From Xenococcus sp. MO_188.B8 (GTDB lineage: Bacteria; Cyanobacteriota; Cyanobacteriia; Cyanobacteriales; Xenococcaceae), in contig JASJDR010000028.1 of assembly GCA_030065615.1 (NCBI GenBank), forward strand, positions 1-48,894: 48,894 bases of DNA, read 5' to 3'. A program made the translations under genes and the position numbers. The notes below the pieces were generated by a model, which had not been told where the DNA came from, made no database searches, and saw only the letters and a program-made list of their open reading frames with translations. Positions within the stretch are counted from its first letter, which is position 1; each line of letters begins with the position of its first letter. Positions 37,085 to 45,391 of the stretch are shown here, piece by piece.

Positions 37085-37141
37085 TTATTGGTCATTAGTA
37101 CAAAGGACAAAGAACAAAAACATACAAACTACTAACTAATT

Positions 37142-37618
37142 ATGACTACTACAACTACTAACCCAAAAACCACTACTAACATTGTTGAAGAGAGTGCTTT
37201 TCTCAAGGAATTAGTTTTACAAGTTCGCGCTCAAGATCATTATGGCGTTTATCGCAGTTGGAAAGATGAATTAGTCCTATCTAATTTTGTGGTTAGCAAA
37301 GAAAAGAAAAGCCAGATTTCTGTTGAAGGAGATGTGGATTCTGCTACTCAGTTAAGAATTCTCTGTTTCTATCGCGCGATCGCATCTAGTATCGAAAAAC
37401 AAACAGGAAAACTCTGCCAAGCGGTGATCGATCTTTCCCATGAAGGTTTTGGTTGGTCGATTATCTGGACTGGACGTTTGATGGTGGTATCTCGTACTTT
37501 ACGGGATGCTCAACGCTTTGGTTATCCTTCTCTCAAGAAATTAGCTGCTCAAGGTGAAAGATTAGTCGCTTCAGGAATTAAAGCGATCGAAGAATTTCCC
37601 AAGGCGGCAGACGGTTAA
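37142..37618 (+). CDS. NifX-associated nitrogen fixation protein (DUF269)
   Basis: The protein has 158 residues. FLKELVLQVRAQDHYGVYRS-W, VDSATQLRILCFYRAIASSI and the segment IIWTGRLMVVSRTLRDAQRF-GYPS are diagnostic of the NifX-associated DUF269 family, always beside nifX. It probably helps cofactor trafficking. The gene precedes DUF683 and nifW as in other cyanobacteria. A more diverged copy lies on the other side of nifX. Confidence 0.95.
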   Translation: MTTTTTNPKTTTNIVEESAFLKELVLQVRAQDHYGVYRSWKDELVLSNFVVSKEKKSQISVEGDVDSATQLRILCFYRAIASSIEKQTGKLCQAVIDLSHEGFGWSIIWTGRLMVVSRTLRDAQRFGYPSLKKLAAQGERLVASGIKAIEEFPKAADG

Positions 37619-37703
37619 TTTTTCTTGGCCATTGGTCATTTATCTTCAGTAGTAAATGACCAGTAACATAACAAAAAATATTAATTTCTATTCACGAATA
37701 AAC

Positions 37704-37931
37704 ATGGCTCAAACTACATTAGAAATTCCAACTCCTGAAGCTGTTGCGGAGTTGAAGAAGAAAATCAAAAAACTTAATAGTAAAGCAGGTCAAATGAAAA
37801 TGGATCTGCACGATCTTGCCGAAGGTTTACCGACCGATTACGAAACACTAATTGAGGAAGCAACTAAAACCTACGAGACATATCATCAATTAGCCGAACT
37901 TAAACAACAACTAAAAAGTTGGGAAAAATAA
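37704..37931 (+). CDS. CCE_0567/DUF683 family coiled-coil metalloprotein
   Basis: The protein has 75 residues from ATG 37704 (MAQTTLEIPTPEAVAELKKK); a 16-residue repeat-coded upstream extension is unlikely. LKKKIKKLNSKAGQMKMDLH-DLAEGLP then YETYHQLAELKQQLKSWE forms a helical hairpin. Members are nif-associated and reported to bind Fe. The stop overlaps the next start (TAATG). Confidence 0.9.
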   Translation: MAQTTLEIPTPEAVAELKKKIKKLNSKAGQMKMDLHDLAEGLPTDYETLIEEATKTYETYHQLAELKQQLKSWEK

Positions 37932-38215
37932 TGATGGTAAATACTCTGAAGTTAAGCAAAACTATTGCTGATTGGCAATATTTTATTGAACTAGAACAAA
38001 TTAATCTAGTAGAAGGTAAATTTGTGATGAATCTTACCAATTTATCCCACATCTCTAAACAAATTTCACGACTCAAGAAAGAACTCGATCAAAGTTTTCC
38101 TGAATTCGGTGACCTTCAAGAAACTCTAGCTAACTATAACCTTTATCGACAGTTAGAAGGTTTACAACAACAAATCAACAAGCTAAGTGGAGTAATTTGT
38201 CATGACTACAACTGA
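37931..38215 (+). CDS. nif-associated coiled-coil protein, probably a DUF683 relative
   Basis: The protein has 94 residues, starting ATGATG at 37931-37936, overlapping the previous stop. After a variable N-terminus the stretch SHISKQISRLKKELDQSFPE ... ETLANYNLYRQLEGLQQQIN has the same helical-hairpin spacing as the preceding DUF683 protein, so a tandem duplication with divergence is likely. Its last 14 bp overlap nifW. No other family recognised. Confidence 0.6.
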   Translation: MMVNTLKLSKTIADWQYFIELEQINLVEGKFVMNLTNLSHISKQISRLKKELDQSFPEFGDLQETLANYNLYRQLEGLQQQINKLSGVICHDYN

Positions 38216-38540
38216 AACAGCTAAAACTCTAGAAAACTTTCAAAAGCTAATTGATGCCGAAGATTATTTACAATTTTTTGACATCAAATATGATCGCGAT
38301 TTTGTTAATATTAATCGCCTACATATTTTGAAACAGTTTTCTCTACTAATTAAGGAAGTAGATAAAGTTTTTCCTGATGTTACTGAATCAGAAAAATTAG
38401 AAAAGTATCGCTTGGCTTTAGAAGAAGCCTATGAGGTTTTCTTAACTTCTAGCCCTCTAGAAACCAAGTTATTTAAAGTCTTTCAAAGTAAACCAAAAAA
38501 CTTTGTTTCTTTAGATGAGCTATCTAAAAAAGCTAATTAG
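38202..38540 (+). CDS. nifW: NifW, nitrogenase stabilising/protective protein
   Basis: The protein has 112 residues: LENFQKLIDAEDYLQFFDIK, then NINRLHILKQFSLLI and LEKYRLALEEAYEVFLTSSP. The FFxxxYD-x-x-V-x-x-NRLHILKxF motif and length fit NifW. It stabilises the MoFe protein, possibly against oxygen or by handling homocitrate. Start ATG 38202 overlaps the upstream gene. Confidence 0.92.
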   Translation: MTTTETAKTLENFQKLIDAEDYLQFFDIKYDRDFVNINRLHILKQFSLLIKEVDKVFPDVTESEKLEKYRLALEEAYEVFLTSSPLETKLFKVFQSKPKNFVSLDELSKKAN

Positions 38541-38617
38541 TTATTGGTCATTGGTCATTGACAATCACTAATTTATCTCAAAAGCACAAACCACGAAGGA
38601 CGAAGGACAAAGAACAA

Positions 38618-39427
38618 ATGACTACTTTGACACCAAAGGAACTAGAACGCTATAGCCGACAGATTCAGCTTCCTGGTTTGGGATCAGAAGGACAAAAAGC
38701 GCTAAAAAACACAACTGCTCTGGTTTCTGGAGTGGGGGGTTTGGGTGGAACTGTGGCTCTTTATCTAGCGGTTGCTGGTATTGGTAAGTTAATTCTAGTT
38801 CGAGGTGGCGGATTGCGTCTCGACGATATGAACCGTCAAATTTTGATGACGGATGACTGGGTAGGTAAATCGAGAGTTGCTAAAGCCAAGGAAACATTAT
38901 CTCAAATTAACCCTGATGTAGAAGTTGAGGCGATCGCCGAATATATTACTGCTGATAATGTAGATGCTCTCGTCCAACGTTCCGATATTGCCCTTAGTTG
39001 CGCTCACAATTTTCCCGAACGAGATTTACTCAATGCTGCCTGCGTGCGTTGGAACAAGCCGATGGTAGAATCTGCCATGAATAGCATGGAGGCTTACCTA
39101 ACAACTATCGTCCCAGACAAAACCCCTTGTCTATCTTGTCTCTTTCCTGAAAAACCCGACTGGGATCGCCGTGCTTTTGGTGTACTCGGTGCGGTTTCTG
39201 GTACTCTTGCCTGTTTGACAGCCTTAGAAGCAATCAAGCTAATTACGGGATTGGGTAAACCTCTTTTGGGACAGTTACTCAATATGGATTTAGCCAATGT
39301 AGAGTTTAACAAACTTCGTCTCTACAAAGACCCTGATTGTCCCGTATGTGGCAAGAAAGTTGAAGAGGTAGAAGAGGAGAGGAAATTGGAACAGATGACT
39401 GAGAAAAGTCTAGAGCTTATAGCTTAA
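38618..39427 (+). CDS. hesA: HesA, ThiF/MoeB-family protein
   Basis: The protein has 269 residues from ATG 38618 (MTTLTPKELERYSRQIQLPG). ATP-binding GVGGLGGTVALYLAVAGIG, DMNRQILM and a C-terminal zinc-type Cys pair (CPVCGKK), plus CLSCLFPE, give the E1-like adenylyltransferase fold. HesA is nif-associated in cyanobacteria; a role in sulfur or Mo delivery is presumed. A 20-codon repeat-coded upstream extension is rejected. GAAGGAC heptamers precede the start. Confidence 0.93.
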   Translation: MTTLTPKELERYSRQIQLPGLGSEGQKALKNTTALVSGVGGLGGTVALYLAVAGIGKLILVRGGGLRLDDMNRQILMTDDWVGKSRVAKAKETLSQINPDVEVEAIAEYITADNVDALVQRSDIALSCAHNFPERDLLNAACVRWNKPMVESAMNSMEAYLTTIVPDKTPCLSCLFPEKPDWDRRAFGVLGAVSGTLACLTALEAIKLITGLGKPLLGQLLNMDLANVEFNKLRLYKDPDCPVCGKKVEEVEEERKLEQMTEKSLELIA

Positions 39428-39504
39428 AACTTAGAGATTATAGCTTTCCAGCTACCAAATACAAACCACATACAACAAATAATAAACAACAAAGGAGAAT
39501 CATC

Positions 39505-39873
39505 ATGACCGTTTACTTAACCGAAAAAGCAGCTTTCAGACTTCGCAGTTTTCTTCGTGCTAATGCTGATGAAACTACCAATGAAAAAGGTGTTCGCCTA
39601 GCAGCAGTGGATGGTGGCTGTAGTGGCTTTGAATATGCTTTAGATATAGTAGATCGCCCTGAAGCTGACGATTTAATCTACCAACAAGATAAAGTAAACA
39701 TTTACCTTGATAGCAAAAGTGCACCTTTCTTAAATGGCATTGTCGTTGATTTTGTAGAAAGCTTAACTCAAGCGGGATTTACTTTTGAAAATCCCAATGC
39801 TACCAATAGCTGTGGCTGTGGCAAGTCTTTTTCTGTTGCCGACTGCACACCTGAAGCTGTGCCTTGTAGCTAG
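39505..39873 (+). CDS. hesB: HesB, A-type Fe-S carrier (IscA-like)
   Basis: The protein has 122 residues: MTVYLTEKAAFRLRSFL, VDGGCSGFEYALDIVDRPE and NSCGCGKSFSV give the three conserved A-type cysteines (C, then CxC). It carries Fe-S clusters to nif proteins. AAAGGAGAATCATC is a strong ribosome site. A short extra tail (ADCTPEAVPCS) adds two cysteines, typical of the HesB subgroup. Confidence 0.95.
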   Translation: MTVYLTEKAAFRLRSFLRANADETTNEKGVRLAAVDGGCSGFEYALDIVDRPEADDLIYQQDKVNIYLDSKSAPFLNGIVVDFVESLTQAGFTFENPNATNSCGCGKSFSVADCTPEAVPCS

Positions 39874-40233
<360 letters not shown>

Positions 40234-40317
40234 ATAAATAGTCATTGGTTGCTCGTTCTTGGTCCTTCGTCCTTAGTTACTAATGACCAATGACTGATGA
40301 CAAAACACGCAAGACCA

Positions 40318-40695
40318 ATGACTAATAACAAAAAAACATGGAAACAAGTTGTTTATAAAACTGGGGTTTGGCTAGCTGTTGAAATTTGGCTCAATCTTAT
40401 CGGGTTGGATAACATTGCTGATTACAGTGAATTTATTTTTGCTCAAGATTTAGACTTAAAGCTTAAAAATAAAAATCGCAGAACAGTTAAAATTACTGAG
40501 TATCCACCCCAGTTTTGCCCTAAGATAGATGATTTTTGTCCCATCCCAGGAACAGTAACTAAACCATCAGATCTTGAACAACATAGCTATTCTACAAAAG
40601 TGGAAATACTTAATAATAAATGCCAAAAACTGGCAGAACCTTGCCTAAAAATAGTCTGCATAACAGGGATTGATTCTAATTTATACATTACCTAA
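40318..40695 (+). CDS. hypothetical protein with cyanobacterial W-x-E-LNL-GLD motif
   Basis: The protein has 125 residues from ATG 40318 (MTNNKKTWKQVVYKTGVWLA); the upstream MTKHARP is repeat-coded. VWLAVEIWLNLIGLDNIADY-SEFIF is a segment I recall from small conserved cyanobacterial proteins. The C-terminal part holds five cysteines (CPKIDDFCPIPG, CQKLAEPCLKIVC). Function unknown. Confidence 0.6.
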   Translation: MTNNKKTWKQVVYKTGVWLAVEIWLNLIGLDNIADYSEFIFAQDLDLKLKNKNRRTVKITEYPPQFCPKIDDFCPIPGTVTKPSDLEQHSYSTKVEILNNKCQKLAEPCLKIVCITGIDSNLYIT

Positions 40696-40702
40696 ATTAA
40701 TC

Positions 40703-41047
40703 ATGATTAGTCGAGAACAATTAGCTCAAGAATATATCAAGATTATTGAGCAATATTACCCCATAGCAGGTAGATTATTACGTCATTGTTTAGTGAAAAT
40801 TCTCAAGTTAAATTCTACTTATAATCATACCTACTATTATAATTTAGGTATTTATTATCCAGATAGAATTGGCAAGCATCTATTAGAACAACAAGATGTT
40901 TTTCGAGATGCAGCAGAAAATATGGGCTTGAAGGAAGTTATTTTTTTTAATGCCAATTCTTTAATAAGGAATCCCAACTCAATGATTAAACAGCAAGACT
41001 TTCGTTTGTGGCTAGATCTATGTTGGATAGCCCGGGAAGAAGATTGA
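40703..41047 (+). CDS. hypothetical protein downstream of fdxH
   Basis: The protein has 114 residues from ATG 40703 (MISREQLAQEYIKIIEQYYP). Tyr-rich NSTYNHTYYYNLGIYYPDRI and a C-terminus QDFRLWLDLCWIAREED. No recognised family. It follows the previous gene by 7 bp and precedes a membrane protein by 21 bp, so all three appear to be one unit between fdxH and feoB. Confidence 0.55.
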   Translation: MISREQLAQEYIKIIEQYYPIAGRLLRHCLVKILKLNSTYNHTYYYNLGIYYPDRIGKHLLEQQDVFRDAAENMGLKEVIFFNANSLIRNPNSMIKQQDFRLWLDLCWIAREED

Positions 41048-41068
41048 TTTTTTTTAGGAAAGACAAAT

Positions 41069-41290
41069 ATGCATATCATTACTTTGCTTGTCTTATCGAT
41101 ATCTATAGGTACAATTCTCTTGGTAATTCACGATCGCGATGAAATTCATCAAGTTCTTGCCTTTTTATCAGGTTTAATTGCTTTTATTTGTATTTTTATT
41201 TTGTCCCCTCTTTTACTCAAGGGTTTATTAGTATTAGTATTGCTGACTATAGGACATAATATTTTTCCTGCTTATAGATGCTTTAAGTAA
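41069..41290 (+). CDS. small two-span membrane protein
   Basis: The protein has 73 residues with two hydrophobic helices: IITLLVLSISIGTILLVIHD and LAFLSGLIAFICIFILSPLL, plus a third short one (VLVLLTIGHNIF). Start ATG 41069 follows TAGGAAAGACAAAT. No family. A wish to link it to Feo transport is only positional. Confidence 0.55.
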   Translation: MHIITLLVLSISIGTILLVIHDRDEIHQVLAFLSGLIAFICIFILSPLLLKGLLVLVLLTIGHNIFPAYRCFK

Positions 41291-41422
41291 TAGTTTGTTA
41301 GCTACTATTTTTTATATTAATAAATATTAAAGTAAAAATCTTACAAAAAATTAATTTGTATCTATATTTACAGTTACAAATATTCTTTTTTATTATTCTA
41401 AAATTAGTAATAAAAAAGAAAA

Positions 41423-43456
41423 ATGGATTGTCACGATTGCCATCAAAGCTGTCAACCAAAACGTCAGAAACTGAGAGAAAGATTATTTGATTTTGGCTCT
41501 AAAAAATTAACAAAAAACAATTTCTCTGGGGACTCTCAAACAACTATTGCCCTAGTCGGTTCCCCTAACGTAGGCAAGAGCCTATTATTTAACCTCCTAA
41601 CTGGTACTTATGTTACGGTCTCTAACTATCCAGGGACAACGGTAGAAATAGCAAAAGGCAATAGAATTATTGCTGGCAAGAAAGTAACTTTTTTTGATAC
41701 TCCTGGGATGTATTCTCTAATCCCGATTACTGAAGAAGAGCGCGTTGCCAGAGATTTGATTATCAATGAGACTGTGGATCTAGTGATTCATGTAGTCGAT
41801 GCCAAACATTTAGGCAGAATGCTTAATCTCACTTTGCAATTAATTGAGGCTCAATTACCCTTGTTACTGGTCGTCAACATGATAGACGAGGCAGAAAAAT
41901 TGGGCATTTGGGTAGATGAAAATCGATTAGCCTACAAACTGAATATTCCTGTTGTCACTATGGCAGCAGCAGAAAAAGTGGGACTGAAAAAATTAATCGC
42001 TAAGGTAGCCGATTATGTCCAATCAACTCCTGTATCCCTCACCTATTGAAGCAGCAATTAGTCGCATCGAATCCTTACTCGGTGATTCGAAAAATTACAT
42101 TTCGCGGCGCGCTCTTGCTTTATTGTTGCTGCAAAAAGATCCTATATTGCGATCGCAGTTAGAGCAAGAACCTTATTTTCTAGAGATTGAGAGAATTATT
42201 GCCGAGACTCAGGCAACTATGTCTCAATCATTAACTTTTGAGATCGCTCAATCCCGTCATCAATTAGCAATGGCAATTGAACAAGATGTTGCCATTCAAC
42301 CTCACAAGCATCGGACTTTTAAACATGAGTGGCTGCATCAGTTAACTGTTCATCCTATTACGGGTATCCCTATTCTTGCTCTAGTTCTCTATTTTGGGAT
42401 CTATCAATTTGTCGGGGTATTTGGAGGAGGAACATTAGTTGATGGAATTGAGGGTTTTTTTGAGTCTCAAATTAATCCCGTTGTCAATAGTCTTGTCGCC
42501 GCAATTATTCCCTGGCAAGTTATTCAAGATTTATTGGCTAATGATTACGGCATTATTACTTTGGGTATTCTGTTACGCCGTCGCAATAGTTTTGCCTATT
42601 GTTACGACTTTCTTTCTCATGTTTTCCCTCTTAGAAGATAGCGGTTATTTACCTCGTCTATCCTTATTGGTAGATAGGTTGTTTAAAACTATCGGACTTT
42701 CTGGGCGCTCTATTATTCCCTTAATTTTAGGCTTAGGCTGCGGTTACTATGGCAACACTAGTTACTCGTACTTTAGAAAGTAAAAGAGAAAGAATTATTG
42801 CTACTTTGCTCTTAGCTTTAACTATTCCCTGTTCAGCACAACTGGGCGTAATTTTAGGTTTACTTTCCCAAGAACCCACAGCTTTATTCGTCTGGGCTAC
42901 TGTCATGGTGACAATTTTCCTGAGCATTGGTTTTTTAGCCGGAAAAGTTATACCAGGAAATGTCTCTTGTTTCTATATGGAGATTCCCCCTTTAAGATTA
43001 CCTCGTCCTCAAGCAATTCTGACTAAAACCTACGTCCGTCTTAAATGGTATTTTGGCGAAATTCTGCCTTTATTTATCTTTGCTTCAGTCTTAATTTGGG
43101 CAGGTAAACTCACAGGATTATTCGATCTAGTAGTTAGGGTATTAGAGCCAGTAATGGTCTGGTTGGGATTACCTAAAGAAGCTGCACCTACTTTTCTCTA
43201 TGGCTTTTTCCGTCGCGATTATGGGGCAGCGGGAATGTTTGACTTACATTCTTCGGGAATTTTAGCAGGGCAACAATTAGTCGTTGCAGCAGTCACTCTA
43301 ACTCTATTTATTCCCTGTATCGCCCAACTGCAATTTATGTTTAAAGAACGAGGCTTTAAAAATACAATTTTGATTGCTATTTTTGTAGTTTTATTTGCTT
43401 TTTCTTTGGGCTATATACTTAATCAATTATTATCAATTATGGAGGTCAGTTTTTAA
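41423..43456 (+). pseudogene. feoB: ferrous iron transporter FeoB, with three +1 frameshifts
   Basis: The N-terminus MDCHDCHQSC is an unusual Cys/His-rich lead. The G domain follows: G1 VGSPNVGKS, G3 FFDTPGMYS, G4 VVNMID. Frame 1 ends at 42049 after ...DYVQSTPVSLTY; frame 2 resumes PSPIEAAISRIESLL and runs to ~42572; frame 3 resumes YAVAIVLPIVTTFFLMFS to ~42743; frame 4 resumes TMATLVTRTLESKRERII to 43456. Removing one T at 42573/42574 and one at 42744/42745 (both GTTAC) restores GI-LYAVAIVLP and GCG-TMATLV. The membrane part has gate-like PLILGLGCG and IPCSAQLG. Either a decaying gene or sequencing indels. Confidence 0.85.
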
Positions 43457-43457
43457 A

Positions 43458-43715
43458 ATGCTTACTCAAGGTTTTACAGTTCACTATTCTCCTTTGGATT
43501 TTTTAGCAACTAAAAGCCAAGGGGTAATTACAGCAATTAGAAACAAAGATGAGCAAATTGTCAAAAAATTGCTAGCAATGGGAGTTCATAAGGGAATGCA
43601 TATTACTTTAGAGCAAAGATTTCCTTCTTTTGTTATTAGAGTAGGTCGAACTCGAATCGCGATCGATAAGGATATTGCTAGTTCAATTAAGGTTAGAGTT
43701 ACTGAAAGAAATTAG
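43458..43715 (+). CDS. feoA: FeoA family protein
   Basis: The protein has 85 residues from ATG 43458, with GGAGGT 11 bp upstream inside the feoB end. GVITAIRNKDEQIVKKLLAM-GVHKGMHITLEQRFP is the SH3-like FeoA pattern. FeoA activates FeoB at the membrane. The start is 1 bp after the feoB stop. It is intact even though feoB is interrupted. Confidence 0.9.
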   Translation: MLTQGFTVHYSPLDFLATKSQGVITAIRNKDEQIVKKLLAMGVHKGMHITLEQRFPSFVIRVGRTRIAIDKDIASSIKVRVTERN

Positions 43716-43763
43716 TTTTTTCTATTAGTTCTCGATCAATGTATTGGAAAGGAAGATATTAAA

Positions 43764-44594
43764 ATGATAATCCAGAAAAAAATATTCGGATTCTTAAGTA
43801 TTAGTATTTTGCCCTTGCTATTGCTAGTAGGATGCGATCGCACACAGAATATTCAACTAGGAAATCCTAGTCAAGCTAATTCCTCAATTGAATTAACTGT
43901 ATCGGCAGCAGCAAGTCTTAAGAATGTAATGGAAGAGATTGCGCTTCTTTATCAACAGGAATATCCTGATAACAAAATTATCTATAATTTTGCTTCTTCT
44001 GGCTCATTACAATGGCAAATTGAACAGGGTGCGCCTGTGGATATTTTTATTTCTGCTGCTGTCACTAAGATGGATGCTTTGGAAAAACAGGATTTGTTAC
44101 TAAGAGAAACGCGCCGAGATTTATTAAAAAATCAAATAGTTTTAGTTGCACCTAAAAGTAATAAAAATAATAGCCTTCAGCTTGATAGTTTTGACGATTT
44201 AACTACTAATAAAATAACTATGATCGCCCTAGGAGAACCAAACAGTGTTCCTGTGGGACAATATGCCCAAGAAGTCTTAACCTCTTTTGAAATTGCCAAT
44301 AAAGTAAATTCTCAAGCTGTTTACGCTAAAGATGTTCGCCAAGTTCTCAATTATGTTACGACAGGTAATGTAGATGCAGGGATTGTTTATCGTACTGATG
44401 CTCAAGTTTCTGATAATGTCAAAATCGTAGCAACTGCTCCAGAAACTAGCCATTCTCCCGTAATTTATCCCATCGCTGTTATCAAAGATAGCGATAATTC
44501 AGATGCGGCAAGCGAACTAATAGAATTTTTAACTACCCCCGAAGTCCAAACTGTATTTGAAGAGTATGGGTTTGATTTGGTCATTGGTCACTAG
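43764..44594 (+). CDS. modA: molybdate ABC transporter substrate-binding lipoprotein ModA
   Basis: The protein has 276 residues. Signal peptide IFGFLSISILPLLLLVGC with lipobox LVGC. SAAASLKNVMEEIALLYQ, FASSGSLQWQIEQGAP, ALGEPNSVPVGQYAQE and GNVDAGIVYRTDAQ are the ModA oxyanion-binding signature. It binds molybdate in the periplasm. GGAAAGGAAGATATTAAA precedes the ATG. Confidence 0.95.
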   Translation: MIIQKKIFGFLSISILPLLLLVGCDRTQNIQLGNPSQANSSIELTVSAAASLKNVMEEIALLYQQEYPDNKIIYNFASSGSLQWQIEQGAPVDIFISAAVTKMDALEKQDLLLRETRRDLLKNQIVLVAPKSNKNNSLQLDSFDDLTTNKITMIALGEPNSVPVGQYAQEVLTSFEIANKVNSQAVYAKDVRQVLNYVTTGNVDAGIVYRTDAQVSDNVKIVATAPETSHSPVIYPIAVIKDSDNSDAASELIEFLTTPEVQTVFEEYGFDLVIGH

Positions 44595-44608
44595 TCGTTG
44601 GTTATTGG

Positions 44609-44643
44609 TCATTATTCATTATTCATTATTCATTATTCATTAG
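44609..44643. repeat. tandem TCATTAT heptamers
   Basis: Four exact TCATTAT units (44609-44636) and one TCATTAG variant in the modA-methyltransferase gap. Confidence 0.9.
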
Positions 44644-44716
44644 TTATTTGCTGTTAGTCATAACAAAGAACAAACAACAAATGATGAAGGACGAGCAACA
44701 TAAAGATAAACAACAA

Positions 44717-45313
44717 ATGGCAAAATTAGCCCCCAAACGAGATTGGCAAGCCTATTATAATGCAGTGGTCAATCGTCCACCCAGAAAAACACTTTTGACC
44801 GCCCTAGATACTTTTGAAAAACCAGGAATCGCGATCGACCTTGGTTGTGGAGAGGGAAGAGATACAGTAGAAATTTTACGGCAAAATTGGGCAGTATTAG
44901 CGATCGACCAAAATCCAGATGCGATCGCTAGTTTACGCGCTCGTTCTATTGATAATATCGATCGATTAGCCACCCAAATAGTTAATTTTGAAAAGCTAGA
45001 GCTTCCCAAACCAGTAGACTTAATTAATGCCAGTTTTTCCTTGCCCTTTTGCTCGACCGAAGCCTTTCCCAACTTGTGGTTTAAAATATTGAATTCTTTA
45101 GGTACTGGTGGCCGATTTTGCGGCCATTTGTTCGGAGAAAGGGATTCTTGGCGCGATCGCAAGTTAATTAATTGTTTTACGCGATCTCAAGTAGAATCTT
45201 TACTCAAACCCTATGCGATCGAAATGCTTGAAGAAGAAGAACATCCAGGTAAAACACCCCTGGGGGAAGATAGATATTGGCATATCTTTCATATCGTTGC
45301 CAGGAAAAAATGA
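44717..45313 (+). CDS. class I SAM-dependent methyltransferase
   Basis: The protein has 198 residues from ATG 44717 (MAKLAPKRDWQAYYNAVVNR); an ATG at 44681 or the farther one at 44648 would add repeat-like residues. AIDLGCGEGRDTVEILRQ is SAM motif I and VLAIDQNPDA motif II. A TehB/small-molecule methyltransferase is likely. It lies between modA and modBC, where it may have no transport role. Confidence 0.8.
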   Translation: MAKLAPKRDWQAYYNAVVNRPPRKTLLTALDTFEKPGIAIDLGCGEGRDTVEILRQNWAVLAIDQNPDAIASLRARSIDNIDRLATQIVNFEKLELPKPVDLINASFSLPFCSTEAFPNLWFKILNSLGTGGRFCGHLFGERDSWRDRKLINCFTRSQVESLLKPYAIEMLEEEEHPGKTPLGEDRYWHIFHIVARKK

Positions 45314-45391
45314 TTTGTCTTTCGTCTTTCGTCCTTTATCCTTTGTCTAATAATCAATGACCATTGACTAATAACTAATGACTAACGACCA

